58,324 nucleotides of DNA, taken from contig JAJDWR010000002.1 in NCBI GenBank assembly GCA_022825505.1, positions 1 to 58,324 of the forward strand, in the 5' to 3' direction. Position numbers and translations under genes: made by a program. Shown here one piece after another: positions 1 to 9,900 of this stretch. Numbering within the stretch: the first letter of the stretch is position 1; the number at the start of each line of letters is the position of its first letter. Source of the DNA: Gammaproteobacteria bacterium (GTDB lineage: Bacteria; Pseudomonadota; Gammaproteobacteria; Steroidobacterales; Rariloculaceae). The notes beneath the pieces are model-generated. The model ran no database searches, had not been told where the DNA came from, and saw nothing but the letters and a program-made list of their open reading frames with translations.

Positions 1-138
1 CCACGAACTCCACAGCACCAAAATCAAGATTTCGATGAAGAAAGAGAAGACGAGGATTGTTCAATCTGGCAGCATACGATGAACAGCAGATTCCACCTTA
101 AATTTGCTGCCAACCTGTCCAAGGATTGGGGTCCACCT

Positions 139-681
139 CTACTTGATCGCGCTCTTCTGCTCGTCTGGCCGAATACGGGAAAATTGCAGCGACACGGAAA
201 GGGAATCCTGCAGTCCATACTGATCCCCAAACTGACTTACAAGGTAGTCCTCCAGGTTCAGCAGCGCAGCCTGGCATTCCCCGTAGAGGGTGGGATCAAG
301 CTGTGGAAGATAGCGATGTTCGATCTTGTTGCGTAGGCCCAGAAGAAATTCGAGATTTTTCCTCTCAGGAGGATTTTCGTCGCGAAAGTACTCCTTCAAG
401 CACTTGCCGAGTTCCCAGTGTTTCGGTTCGCCGTCGACCTTCACGTAGCGCACGCCCTTCTTGTGAGGAGATACCCTGGATCGGTACCAAGGTTTTTGCT
501 TTTGCTTGTAGAAGTAGGCGTGGAAGAACGCCTGCCAAGCGAGGACAATGAGCACAACATATATGGCGGTTCTAAACTTAGGACCCGGACGGTTGTACGA
601 ATCGACCGCCGCAATTGCTGCTGTACGGCATTTCTCAAGATTGCCTTTCGTGAGGTTGGAGAGTTTCGCTGGCATGGTCAC
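139..681 (-). CDS. DUF3644-domain protein, probably C-terminally shortened
   Basis: The 180-residue product matches my memory of the N-terminal half of DUF3644 proteins: a KCRTAAIAAVDSYNRPGPKF-type start, a hydrophobic helix (about residues 38-56), KPWYR, the YVKVDGEPKHWEL segment, and NPPERKNLEFLLGLRNKIEH followed by LYGECQAALLNLEDYL. Members are usually about 300 residues or more. Here a stop follows SAIK and no other frame continues convincingly to the window edge, so I infer 3' truncation or decay. DUF3644 genes are common in defence islands; the function is unknown. It is on the same strand as the DISARM operon, 223 nt beyond drmC, and could be read through from it. The first 138 nt of the window hold nothing I can support. 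Confidence 0.7.
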   Translation of the reverse strand: MTMPAKLSNLTKGNLEKCRTAAIAAVDSYNRPGPKFRTAIYVVLIVLAWQAFFHAYFYKQKQKPWYRSRVSPHKKGVRYVKVDGEPKHWELGKCLKEYFRDENPPERKNLEFLLGLRNKIEHRYLPQLDPTLYGECQAALLNLEDYLVSQFGDQYGLQDSLSVSLQFSRIRPDEQKSAIK

Positions 682-904
682 GCCTCGCTATTTCTTGACG
701 GCACCCGTGCGCTGTTTGTCGATACACCAATCCGCCAATTGAGAGACGGTGGCGAGATGCAACAGACCGCAGAGTGACGACGCTCCAACTACCCCACTCG
801 GTGCGTGAACGTGTTTTCTTCACTCCACTGAAACGCGCTCGAGCTGAACAGGGTAGCGGAATCCGAAGGCATTGCGTATCGGGAAACTACTGCCACGCAC
901 GAAT

Positions 905-1723
905 TCATGTACCGCCATGCCGCTCACGGCTGGACAGCGGCAAGGGGGCGAGCCACTCGTCCCGGACAAGCGACAAAAAGTGCGCCTCGATACGGCCTGC
1001 AACATCGGGTGAATTGACGAGCAATCCGAGCTCGATGTTTCGTTCCTGAGCCGCCTCCGTGAAATTGGCGGAGGTTACAAGAGCCTCCTGGCCGTCGATA
1101 ACGACGCACTTCGCATGCATCGCGCTTGCCGTTCGACCCGAAGGTTCTAGAGACCGCGGGTCGTAGAAGACGCGGGGAAGTCGGTTCCCCGGCCACTCGT
1201 CACGCACGAAGTCGGACGCGAATCGCCGGACGATGTCCCGGTCTACGGTGGAGTTCCCAGGCTGGCGGCGAACGTCGATGCAGAGGATTGCTTCGAACGA
1301 GTCGTCGTTGTCGAGTCGGTTGGCCAGCACCTTGAATACAGACTTCCCCTGATGGATCGCGAAACCCACTGCGAGCACACGCTGTTTCGCCTTGCCGAAA
1401 AGCTGCCGAGTGACCACCCCAGTATCGCGTGCGCCCCCGGTAGCGTCCGGTCCGCTGACGACGATCTCGACATTCGGCAACTCCTGATCGGCGGGCCGAG
1501 CGCCTGCGGCGAACGCACGAAGCAATAGCGCGATGTGTTGGGGCTGCATGCCTTGGCGCGCGAGTTCTCCAAAGCACTGCGCAAGCGGTGCGGCGTGGGT
1601 TTCCGGAGTGTGGTCGCGGAGCGCCAGAGCACCGAATGGCGGTGTAAGGAGGCCGGCATCGAACAGGTCCGCCAGCCGCAGGAGATCGTTACGGCGCACC
1701 GCGGACAGAACGTCGAAATCCAT
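905..1723 (-). CDS. drmC: DISARM protein DrmC (phospholipase D-like)
   Basis: A 272-residue protein with one PLD-type HKD motif near the C-terminus (HAKCVVID followed by SANFTEAAQERNIELG), the signature of DrmC. I start it at the ATG whose A is the last base of the drmB stop (TGATG). The open frame extends 44 codons further upstream, but that part only shadows drmB. It is the last gene of the class 1 DISARM operon. PLD-like DrmC is a predicted nuclease or phosphodiesterase, and family knowledge suggests it is accessory to the DrmA-DrmB core. A single HKD motif implies an active site formed by dimerisation. Confidence 0.9.
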   Translation of the reverse strand: MDFDVLSAVRRNDLLRLADLFDAGLLTPPFGALALRDHTPETHAAPLAQCFGELARQGMQPQHIALLLRAFAAGARPADQELPNVEIVVSGPDATGGARDTGVVTRQLFGKAKQRVLAVGFAIHQGKSVFKVLANRLDNDDSFEAILCIDVRRQPGNSTVDRDIVRRFASDFVRDEWPGNRLPRVFYDPRSLEPSGRTASAMHAKCVVIDGQEALVTSANFTEAAQERNIELGLLVNSPDVAGRIEAHFLSLVRDEWLAPLPLSSRERHGGT

Positions 1724-3537
1724 CACGGGCCCTGCTCGGGAATGTCGAAGAATGCCGCGTCGCGGACCGCGACCGTCGGGACGACGAGTGCCCGGTCGAG
1801 GAAATCGTTCCGCTGCTCGCAACTCGTTTCGGCGATCAACAGGCAACCGTGACACGCCGCGCCCAGCAGCATTCGGCCCTCAAGCTGGGAATCGGGCGCA
1901 TGCTCCGCGCACACGGGATCGTTTGAGCACAGTTGGCCGTCCTTCAACGCTCGGCGAAGATGGGTACCGAGGCGCCGGCCCGCTTCGACCAAGCCGCCCA
2001 GCGTTCCTTCGGAGTCGGAGGAACCCGTGTAAATCAGAATGCCGTAGCCGCCTTCTCCTGCGTAGACACGTTCGCGCAGCGAACTGGCCGGGTATCCGCA
2101 GTCAAGCGAGATTGACGTCATGAGCATGTGCGACAGCGAATGCAGCATCATGTAGGGCAGTCCGGGGAATCCTTCCGGCGGCCGACCACGCTCGGAGGCC
2201 CAAGAGTGCCAGCCTTCCTCGATAGATTGACCGCGTCGCCGAACACCGGCCCGGGCGCGCCACTTTTCGATCTCCTCGGTTCGAAACGACAGAAAAACGC
2301 CTTCGCCACGGTTTTCGACGGCAGGCAGCCAGGTGATTGTTTCGGCTAGCGAAGCCCGGGCGACTTCGAGGTCGAGTTCGCCGTTCGTGTCAGGGCTGAT
2401 GGCCTCGAAACGGGTAAATCCCAGCAAGGAGACCACTTCGCGCAAACGATGCACCAGAACCAGCTTGTCGACAGTGGCCAGAAGCCCGTCCTGTCCGGAG
2501 TCCCAATCTGTGCGCGGCAGCGTTTCGGCATGAAATCTGGAGCGTGGATCGTCCTCGCCGATGAATGCGTCGCCCTTGTCGAGTATCTCGAACTCGGCGG
2601 ACTTGACCGGGACATCGTGCTGCTCGCCTTCGCCCTGTTGGCGGCGAAACTCGGCAAGCACGGTCTCGTCAGCGACGCCATCGAATGCAGCATCGAGTTC
2701 GGGGCTGTTCCGAAAGTATTCAAGCATGCTGACATCGTGGAGCGTTTTCAGGCGGTCATAGTGCATTGAAACCTTCGCAGCCAGCCCGGCATCGAATTCG
2801 GGCAACGAAATGACGCTCATGGTCTGCGGGAAGTACGCGTTGCTCGCGGTACGTACCAGAAGCCGATAGGGCTCCCCGCAACCCTCCCTCGCGTACTGTC
2901 CGATCCACGGCCGCTTGCCCTCGCAGTAGCCGAGCGCGCCGGTTCCTGGCGTGGAAGCCTCGTACAGGGAACGTTCCTCACCGCAGTCGCAGACGCCAAA
3001 TGTGTCGCCGATATCGGCGCCCGTTCCGCGCTCCTCCAGCCAAAGCGGCCGCTGGCAAGCCCTGCCGCTCTGGTGGACAAACCGCCGCCAATCGAGATCG
3101 TCGATGTGACCGCGGCGGCAGCCGCAGACGAACCGTACCGGAACGACTGGCTTGCGTTTACCGTCTTCGTCGCGAAACCGGCGCTTGTCGAGGTGATCCC
3201 ACCGCACGAGTCTGCGGCGGCGCCATTGCGGGTTGCGGGGCGATGGGTGGGCTTCCTTAACGATGAACCAGGTCGGAAAGATGCGTGCGCCGACAGGGGC
3301 AATCTTTTGCACGTTTTCCTCGTGGCGTGGAGGTGTCCACAGCTCGAGAGAAGGAACGTCCAGTAAACGTCGAAGCTTCGCGGTCAATCGCGGCTCATCA
3401 ACCTTCTCGCGTCGCAAATGGGCCCAGTCCTGCAGACCGGAGACGATGACGGAGTAGTCCGGAAGGTCGATCATCGCGCCCGGCCCGTAGGTCGTGATCA
3501 ACTGACTCTGGCGGAGGATGTTGTCGTTGTCTGCCAC
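1723..3537 (-). CDS. drmB: DISARM protein DrmB (DUF1998)
   Basis: A 604-residue DUF1998 protein. It opens with the typical RQSQLITTYGPGAMIDLPDY, has Cys-rich putative zinc sites (CGCRRGH near residue 137, CDCGEE, CEGK and REGCGE), and ends with the DUF1998 region LPYMMLHSLSHMLM, GILIYTGSSDSEGTLGGL and a Cys-rich CSNDPVC/CHGCLL segment. The start is GTG, 5 nt after the drmA stop (TAG-5 nt-GTG), and its TGA overlaps the drmC ATG. DrmB partners the DrmA helicase in the DISARM core complex that recognises and blocks incoming phage DNA. The context makes the assignment firm. Confidence 0.94.
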   Translation of the reverse strand: MADNDNILRQSQLITTYGPGAMIDLPDYSVIVSGLQDWAHLRREKVDEPRLTAKLRRLLDVPSLELWTPPRHEENVQKIAPVGARIFPTWFIVKEAHPSPRNPQWRRRRLVRWDHLDKRRFRDEDGKRKPVVPVRFVCGCRRGHIDDLDWRRFVHQSGRACQRPLWLEERGTGADIGDTFGVCDCGEERSLYEASTPGTGALGYCEGKRPWIGQYAREGCGEPYRLLVRTASNAYFPQTMSVISLPEFDAGLAAKVSMHYDRLKTLHDVSMLEYFRNSPELDAAFDGVADETVLAEFRRQQGEGEQHDVPVKSAEFEILDKGDAFIGEDDPRSRFHAETLPRTDWDSGQDGLLATVDKLVLVHRLREVVSLLGFTRFEAISPDTNGELDLEVARASLAETITWLPAVENRGEGVFLSFRTEEIEKWRARAGVRRRGQSIEEGWHSWASERGRPPEGFPGLPYMMLHSLSHMLMTSISLDCGYPASSLRERVYAGEGGYGILIYTGSSDSEGTLGGLVEAGRRLGTHLRRALKDGQLCSNDPVCAEHAPDSQLEGRMLLGAACHGCLLIAETSCEQRNDFLDRALVVPTVAVRDAAFFDIPEQGP

Positions 3538-3542
3538 TGCAG

Positions 3543-6500
3543 CTACTCGATGTCCTGCCCTTCGGGCGTCTTAATGCCCAGGAGCACGCCCGGTTCCACG
3601 TCGCGTAATGAACGGGGCGCCCGAAAACGAAGCTGGGTGTCATTCAGCTCATTTCGCTGCGGATCGATCATTTCGCGCAACAACGGCGTGGTAATGCCGG
3701 CGCCGTAACGCGCATAACCGAAGGTCACCCCGCCCTCCCCGGCCTGGTGGGCGAGGCTTGCCCAATCGTCGATCAGGCTCTGCACACGGCTTCGGACGTG
3801 ATCGCCGAAATTGTCGGGAAGGCCATCAGCGTGCTCTTGCGCCCGCGCGCCCACTGCCTTCGCGAGTTCCGACGTTTGCGCGCCGTGATTTTCGATCTGT
3901 GCTGCTGCGGCCATGGCTGTCAACTCCGGAATTCCGAGCCGGGCCAGAGCCACCGAGACCGCTGGCAGTCCCCGATCCATCGCGCGGGGCGAGAATGGCG
4001 TCACTCCGGTTGCCTCCACACCGCGGTAGAACGACTCGTGCCACGCGGAGAAACGCTCGTAATGGGAGCGGTCGCGCGGCTTGTGGACGTTCAGAAGGGC
4101 GACAACCAGTCCGGGCCGGTGCGGGTCGCGCCCGACACGGCTCGTAGCCTGGATGTACTCGGCGGTGGTCTTTGGCTGGCCCGAGACCACCATCAACCCA
4201 AGCCGGGTGATATCGAGCCCGACGGAGATCATGTTGGTTGCGAGAGCCACGTCCACGCGGTCGTTATTCACGAAATCCAGGGCCAATTTGCGTTTGGCTT
4301 CTGCGACAGCGGCCGTGCCGACCCGCGAGGTGAGTTCGACCGGATCGAACCCGATTCGCCTGTCCGCGAACAGTGTTACCGGGTCGCCGAGGCGTTTGCG
4401 ACCAGAATAGGTTTGTAGCCTTGAGGAGATTTCGTCTTCTACGATTCGACGAGCACTCCCGAGTTCGCGTAACGCATTGAAATAGGCGACCAGCGTCATG
4501 TACGGATCGGCGGGATTCGGGTCTGCTAGTCCCGCTGCGGCATCCCAGGCCGCCTGAGCCGCCGCCATTAGCGTGATCGCGCTACGCAGGAATACCACTT
4601 TTGGTCCCCGTCCCTGTGCCGCGATGCCGAGATACAGTCTCGGGTTCTTCTGGGTCGCCGGCGCTTGTCCTGCAAAGAAAGAATAGCGCCGGTCGATACC
4701 CGGGGGCGGGAACACAGCAACGGAGGTTCGGCCAAAAAGGGCGCGAATCTGCTTGTGGGCAAGGCGCACCGTGGCGGTCGACGCGATAACCTTCGGGCGC
4801 ACGTCCTTGCCGTTGATGCGTCGCACGCAAAGCTGATCGAGCGCGGTTTCGTAGAGCCCGGCCATGGTGCCGAGCGGTCCCGAAATCAGATGCAATTCGT
4901 CCTGGATGATTAGGTCTGGCGGGCGCGGATCGGTTGAGTCGCCGCCCCGGAAGAATCCCGCCGTCTCCCCGGTCCACGGCATGGCGGCAAATTTGTCGGC
5001 AGTCGCGATCATGAATGCGGGAAGGCGTTCGTAAATCGGCTCGTCCACTGCCACAATGGGTAACGACCGCTTCGCTCCGCGGAAGTCGCAACGCCGATTG
5101 ACACAACGCACCAGCAGATTCGACGGGTTGTTGGTGTCGGGCGTCAGTTGGAAGGAGTGCCTGGCGAATTTCGTACCACACCAGGGGCACTGGTCCAGAG
5201 GTAGCGGTGGATCCCGTGACGTGTCACGCGCAAAACGCAGCGTTCGGATGCGAGCCGTCTTGTCGGATCGGTCGCCCTTTCTGCCCATGTAGTTTGGCGT
5301 CGCGGCGCGGCCCACCCAAAGCGCGATCTCGAATGGCCAAGTCCCGAGCCTCTCCGGCGCCGCCTCGCGTTCCAGTTCGAGTGCGCAAATCAGGGCGGCA
5401 GCACGGCCTAGCTGGTCGAGCGTCAGGAGCCGAAGCGTATAGCGCATAAGCACGGACAGGCCGCGATGCACCGGATCCGGGTCGCGCAGCCTGCGCAGAA
5501 CAAGCGTGAACGCGGCCAAGCCCAGATAGGCCTCGGTCTTGCCGCCGCCGGTGGGGAAGAACAGAAGGTCGACGATCTCGCGCTCGACATGGGTCAGTTC
5601 GGCGATGCCGCGAAGATTCAGCAGAATATAGGCGAGCTGGAACGGGCGCCATGCCGGGGGATCGACGGCTTCGGGGGCGCGTCCCCGTTCCTGGGCCTGA
5701 CGCCGCCGCGCGGCCGCGGCCATGGCCCGATTCGCGATACGGAACGCCTCCAGCAGGACGGGATCGTCGAGAAGCTCGATGCCGGCCTCGATGCGGTTCG
5801 CGGCCGCCGCTGCCCGGCGCGCCAGTTCCTCTGACACCTGCTTGCGTCTGCCAGCGAAGGTCTGCGCGTTTTCGCTCTGTCCTTTGATCCACCTGCGATA
5901 GTTGCGAACCAGCGGAATCAGCGCGCGCTTCGCGTCCGCGCCGTCCCCCAGCGCGCCGAGCGACTCCATACCGAACTCGACATCGGGAATTTTGGACGGT
6001 TCGACCCGCTCCACGGCTGCGAGCGGCATCCACTCGGTGCACACGCGCTGACATTCGCCATTGATGGCCTCGGCTGCCGTCGATACGTTGTGGCCGACAG
6101 CGTACTCGGCGGCGTCCCGGTAGTGCAGGTCGGCAAGGCGTTCGTCCCAGTCATCGCTGTCGAGGCCACGCGGATCGTATCTCGGGAGGAACGGGCGGTC
6201 TGCGGCCGCGGACATTTCGACCTGGAATGCGTAAGCCATGTCCGCCAGATCATTGTCCTTCGAAGGTTGCCGCCGATTGACGACGAACACGGAAACCGCG
6301 CGGGCGTCAATTTCACCCTCGGGCTGACGAAGCCGGGTACGCCGAGCCAAGTAGACAACTTCAAGACCGCCGCTGGTGGGCAAGGTTTGTCGTACGGGCG
6401 TGCCGGCTTCAACGGACGCAAGATCGAGGGAAACGCTCGCCGAGCGCGGTCTGCGGACCCACGGGGAAAAGCGGCGGCGGCCAAGGCTACCGACAGCATC

Positions 6501-6947
6501 ACCGCCGGAGAGCTCAGAGTCAGCGATCTTATCGCGATCCTGCTCTTCCACGGGCGAGTAGTCGCCCCAGTTCACTGCGATGTCGAGGTTTGTAGCGGAA
6601 GCGTCCAGCAGGACGCTAAGTCCCATCGATGATGGGAGAAAGGCGCGCTTACCGCTGCCACGCTCGGGCTCGCTTGTATCGTCTCCGCCTTGCGGCGGTT
6701 CGACCGGTTCGTCGATTTCCTCGTCGCTGTCCTGGGCTCGTTGCTCTTGAGGGGCGTCGGACGGCACTAGAAACCCGGTGAGATACCAGCGCGACGGGGC
6801 CAGCGGCAGGCGTTCATGCCGAAGGGCAATATCGTTGGGGCGCGGGCCAACCAGGTCGAGGCGCAGCGCGGTGACGAGATGATCCCGCACTGTCGCGCTG
6901 TCGGTGACTCTTGGAGTAGAGTTTGGGTTCATCATGTGTTCCGCCAT
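3543..6947 (-). CDS. drmA: DISARM helicase DrmA
   Basis: A 1134-residue SF2 helicase. Walker A FFPTGGGKT lies at residues 463-471, and a DEAD-type box reads DELH at 684-687. Motif III is STAT, and motifs V/VI are SVGLDITRLGLMV and QATSRVGR around 930-965. A four-Cys zinc knuckle (C588, C591, C616, C621) sits between the Walker A and DELH motifs, as in other DrmA proteins. I chose the ATG overlapping the drmMI stop (TGATG) rather than the longer open frame, whose extra 47 codons shadow drmMI. DrmA is the DNA-translocating core of DISARM and acts with DrmB, which is the next gene. Confidence 0.95.
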   Translation of the reverse strand: MAEHMMNPNSTPRVTDSATVRDHLVTALRLDLVGPRPNDIALRHERLPLAPSRWYLTGFLVPSDAPQEQRAQDSDEEIDEPVEPPQGGDDTSEPERGSGKRAFLPSSMGLSVLLDASATNLDIAVNWGDYSPVEEQDRDKIADSELSGGDAVGSLGRRRFSPWVRRPRSASVSLDLASVEAGTPVRQTLPTSGGLEVVYLARRTRLRQPEGEIDARAVSVFVVNRRQPSKDNDLADMAYAFQVEMSAAADRPFLPRYDPRGLDSDDWDERLADLHYRDAAEYAVGHNVSTAAEAINGECQRVCTEWMPLAAVERVEPSKIPDVEFGMESLGALGDGADAKRALIPLVRNYRRWIKGQSENAQTFAGRRKQVSEELARRAAAAANRIEAGIELLDDPVLLEAFRIANRAMAAAARRRQAQERGRAPEAVDPPAWRPFQLAYILLNLRGIAELTHVEREIVDLLFFPTGGGKTEAYLGLAAFTLVLRRLRDPDPVHRGLSVLMRYTLRLLTLDQLGRAAALICALELEREAAPERLGTWPFEIALWVGRAATPNYMGRKGDRSDKTARIRTLRFARDTSRDPPLPLDQCPWCGTKFARHSFQLTPDTNNPSNLLVRCVNRRCDFRGAKRSLPIVAVDEPIYERLPAFMIATADKFAAMPWTGETAGFFRGGDSTDPRPPDLIIQDELHLISGPLGTMAGLYETALDQLCVRRINGKDVRPKVIASTATVRLAHKQIRALFGRTSVAVFPPPGIDRRYSFFAGQAPATQKNPRLYLGIAAQGRGPKVVFLRSAITLMAAAQAAWDAAAGLADPNPADPYMTLVAYFNALRELGSARRIVEDEISSRLQTYSGRKRLGDPVTLFADRRIGFDPVELTSRVGTAAVAEAKRKLALDFVNNDRVDVALATNMISVGLDITRLGLMVVSGQPKTTAEYIQATSRVGRDPHRPGLVVALLNVHKPRDRSHYERFSAWHESFYRGVEATGVTPFSPRAMDRGLPAVSVALARLGIPELTAMAAAAQIENHGAQTSELAKAVGARAQEHADGLPDNFGDHVRSRVQSLIDDWASLAHQAGEGGVTFGYARYGAGITTPLLREMIDPQRNELNDTQLRFRAPRSLRDVEPGVLLGIKTPEGQDIE

Positions 6948-9900
6948 CAGGACAGATGCTGACCGCGGTTGCCAGCCATCCGCTCCTCGGTCGCCCTCTC
7001 GGCGTTCAGTGCTAAAAGCCGCGCAAGCACCTTGTCGCGGACTTCGTCCGGCCAGCGATACCGCCAGGGTTTCTTCTTCTTGCCCCAAGTCTCCTCGTCG
7101 ATCTCGTAATCGAGGAGGAACTCACAATCGGTCGGAATGTCCGTCCAGCCGTAGGCCTCAAGAACGGCGCGGTCCATGGCGGCGTGCAACTGGCGGAGCG
7201 TTGCGATCCGCGGATCGCGCTCGACCGTATCGTGGAAACGGTTGTACGTCTTCGTCATCCCTTCATCATTCTCAATCATCAACGCGGCGCGGAAATCGAA
7301 ATACGCTTCGCCGGCTGCTTCGAGAACTGGATGGGTTTCCCAGTCCGGCGGAAAGGGGAAGGTCTCAAAGCAGTCGGAGGGAGTGTAGCGAAGATCGTCC
7401 TTCATGGACGACGCGAAAAAACGTGCCCAGATTTCGTGGGGGCGGGATTGCAATGTGCAGTAGGCAGCGTAGGTGTTGAATGGGAATATGACCGTCGAGT
7501 CCGCGTAGACCATGGGTGATGGCACGAACGCTATTGATGCGTGCTGACCCACTCGCGAGACTATTAGCGTACGATCCAGATCTTCGACGGCGGCGTTAAG
7601 CCCTTGGCGATACGCCAGAAAGCGCCACCATCGTTTGGCAGCATCACGGTTGATGCTGTTTTTCTGCGGTAACGCGTTTCGCTGAGGCCGCACCTTGTCC
7701 TCAACAATGCTCAGCAACTCCGGCCAATCTTCAGCGACTGGCTCAGGGTAGTCTAGCGGCACAATCCCATCGCGCAGCCACTCCCGGCGCTGTTGAACTT
7801 TCGCGTCCCGCCAGGTTGCGCCCAAATCCGTCCGCCGCAGAGGCCAATCCCGAAAGTTTATGACGTAGCGATGATGGGCATGGGTGGGGCTGGAATTAAT
7901 CTCTTTCCCACCGATGTACGGAAAGACCACTTCGCGATTGCGTGGGTTCTCTCCCATCAGCCGCTTCATCTCCGCGAGCGAAGTCGCAACACCCTTCCTA
8001 TCCTTATCGTCGAAGGTGAAACCCATGCCGAGAATGATGCTTCCCTGAAAGCTCTTCCGGGCATTTGCCTTAAGTCGAGCCGGATCGCCATGGCCGCCGT
8101 CATGGAACAGAAATGCGGTAATCTGCTCGACGTTCTGACCGTCCAACATGCGCAAACCGCAGTATTCCCCCTTTGCCACATGCACCACGCTCACAACGAC
8201 GGCCGCGTCGCCAGGCCACTTGAGCCGTCGCTGGCTGCGATAGATTTGACCATCGTGCTCGCAGATCCAGCGCAATCCCGTCGAGCGCGTGTCGCCCTGT
8301 CCGATGGTGTTGGTGGCGATAAGGCCGAACGCTCCGCCGTCCCGCAGCAGTTTGAACGCCCGGCGGAAGAAGTGCGCCACGAGGTCGGAATTACCGTGAC
8401 TTTCAGCATGAACCTGTTTCAGCCAATCCGGATATCCGGCAGGATTCGCGGCGACGACCGTATTTTTGCCGGCGAACGGGGGGTTGCCCACCACGGCATC
8501 GAACCCCGGGTTTACACGCTCGAACACTTCGGGAAACTCCAGTTCCCAGTGGAATGGTGTGACTGGCAGCTTGGCTTCCGCCCGGGACACAGCCTCCTCT
8601 TGACCCTCTTCGAGCAGCAGATTCGCATACGAGAGCCGGCGAGTCTCGCGCTCCTTGACCTTACCGCCCTTGAAGAAAGCGAGCAGCACCAGAGCCGCAA
8701 CCCGGCGAATGTTCTGAAGTTCGAGATCGGCTTGGTCAAGCAACTCTCGGAGTTCCCGGTCGGTACTCTCATCGCCGAGTTCGCGGATGATTTGGCGCAG
8801 CTCGGAGACCTGCTCTACATGCCGGAGGACTTCCAACGTTTCCGTCCCGAACTGGAACGTCCGCGCTTCGGCGGCCCAGTGAAATCCCTCGATTTGCCGA
8901 CGTGTCAGGCCGACTAGCGAATCGCCGTGCCGCAGGGCGTGGTCGATGAACGTAAACTCATGATCCTCCGCGAGCGTGATTAGCCAGATTGAAAGACGCG
9001 CCAGGTCAATGGCCATGGGATTCCTGTCGACGCCATAGAGACACCGCTGGGCGACAAGACGGCGGGCGTGCAGCAACTCGTCCTCGTCGACCGAGAGATC
9101 CGTGGGACCACCGTGAATATTCCAGGCTTCGACCAGACGGGACGACAACTGGCGGCAAGCCTCGACCAAGAAGGCGCCGGAGCCGGTCGCGGGATCGAGA
9201 ACCTTGAGATCGAGGATGTCCTCGGGCCGAGCATTCGGGCCCAGGCGTTCGAGAATTGGCCGCAAAGCCTCGGAAACGATCGGTTCGGTCAGGGAACGCG
9301 GCGTGTAGTGGCTGCCGGATCGCCGGCGCTCGTCGGTCGGTTGAAGAACAGGCGTACCGGCCGGTACCACGTCCGGCGTTGCGGCCCGATCAACGACTCG
9401 GTCGAGCGCGGCCACCAAGTCGGCGACAGTGGGTGCTTTGCGAAGCGCGGCGAGGGGCTTTCCGGTCACTTTCCGACCGGTTGCGTCCTGAAGCGTCTTC
9501 GCGCGCTTGCTACCGTCAAGGGCAAGCAGTCCATCAAGATCGACGATGACTGCGGCACCGGTTCTCTTCGGGGATGCGACGGCGATGGAGCGACCGGTTG
9601 TCATCTCGACCCGGAAACCCATGACGGCTTCGTACACGGAGCCGATCTGCTCTACATCGAGAGTGCGGTAGGAAAGGCGCTCGCCGTCCAGCACCATAAG
9701 CGCCTGAAGGACCTTCCATACGGTCGCGTCGGGGACCATTGGGATCGGTGGCGTTGCCCTCACTGCGCGTCTACCGGGGAATGGCAAGATGGCCGCTTTC
9801 CGGGTGCTGTCGTCGGGTGACGCAGGTTGGGGATAATCGGCATTGTCCGGCACGCCATCGTGCGCGCGGTAGGGCGTTGGCGCGGCCTCCGCCACGCGCA

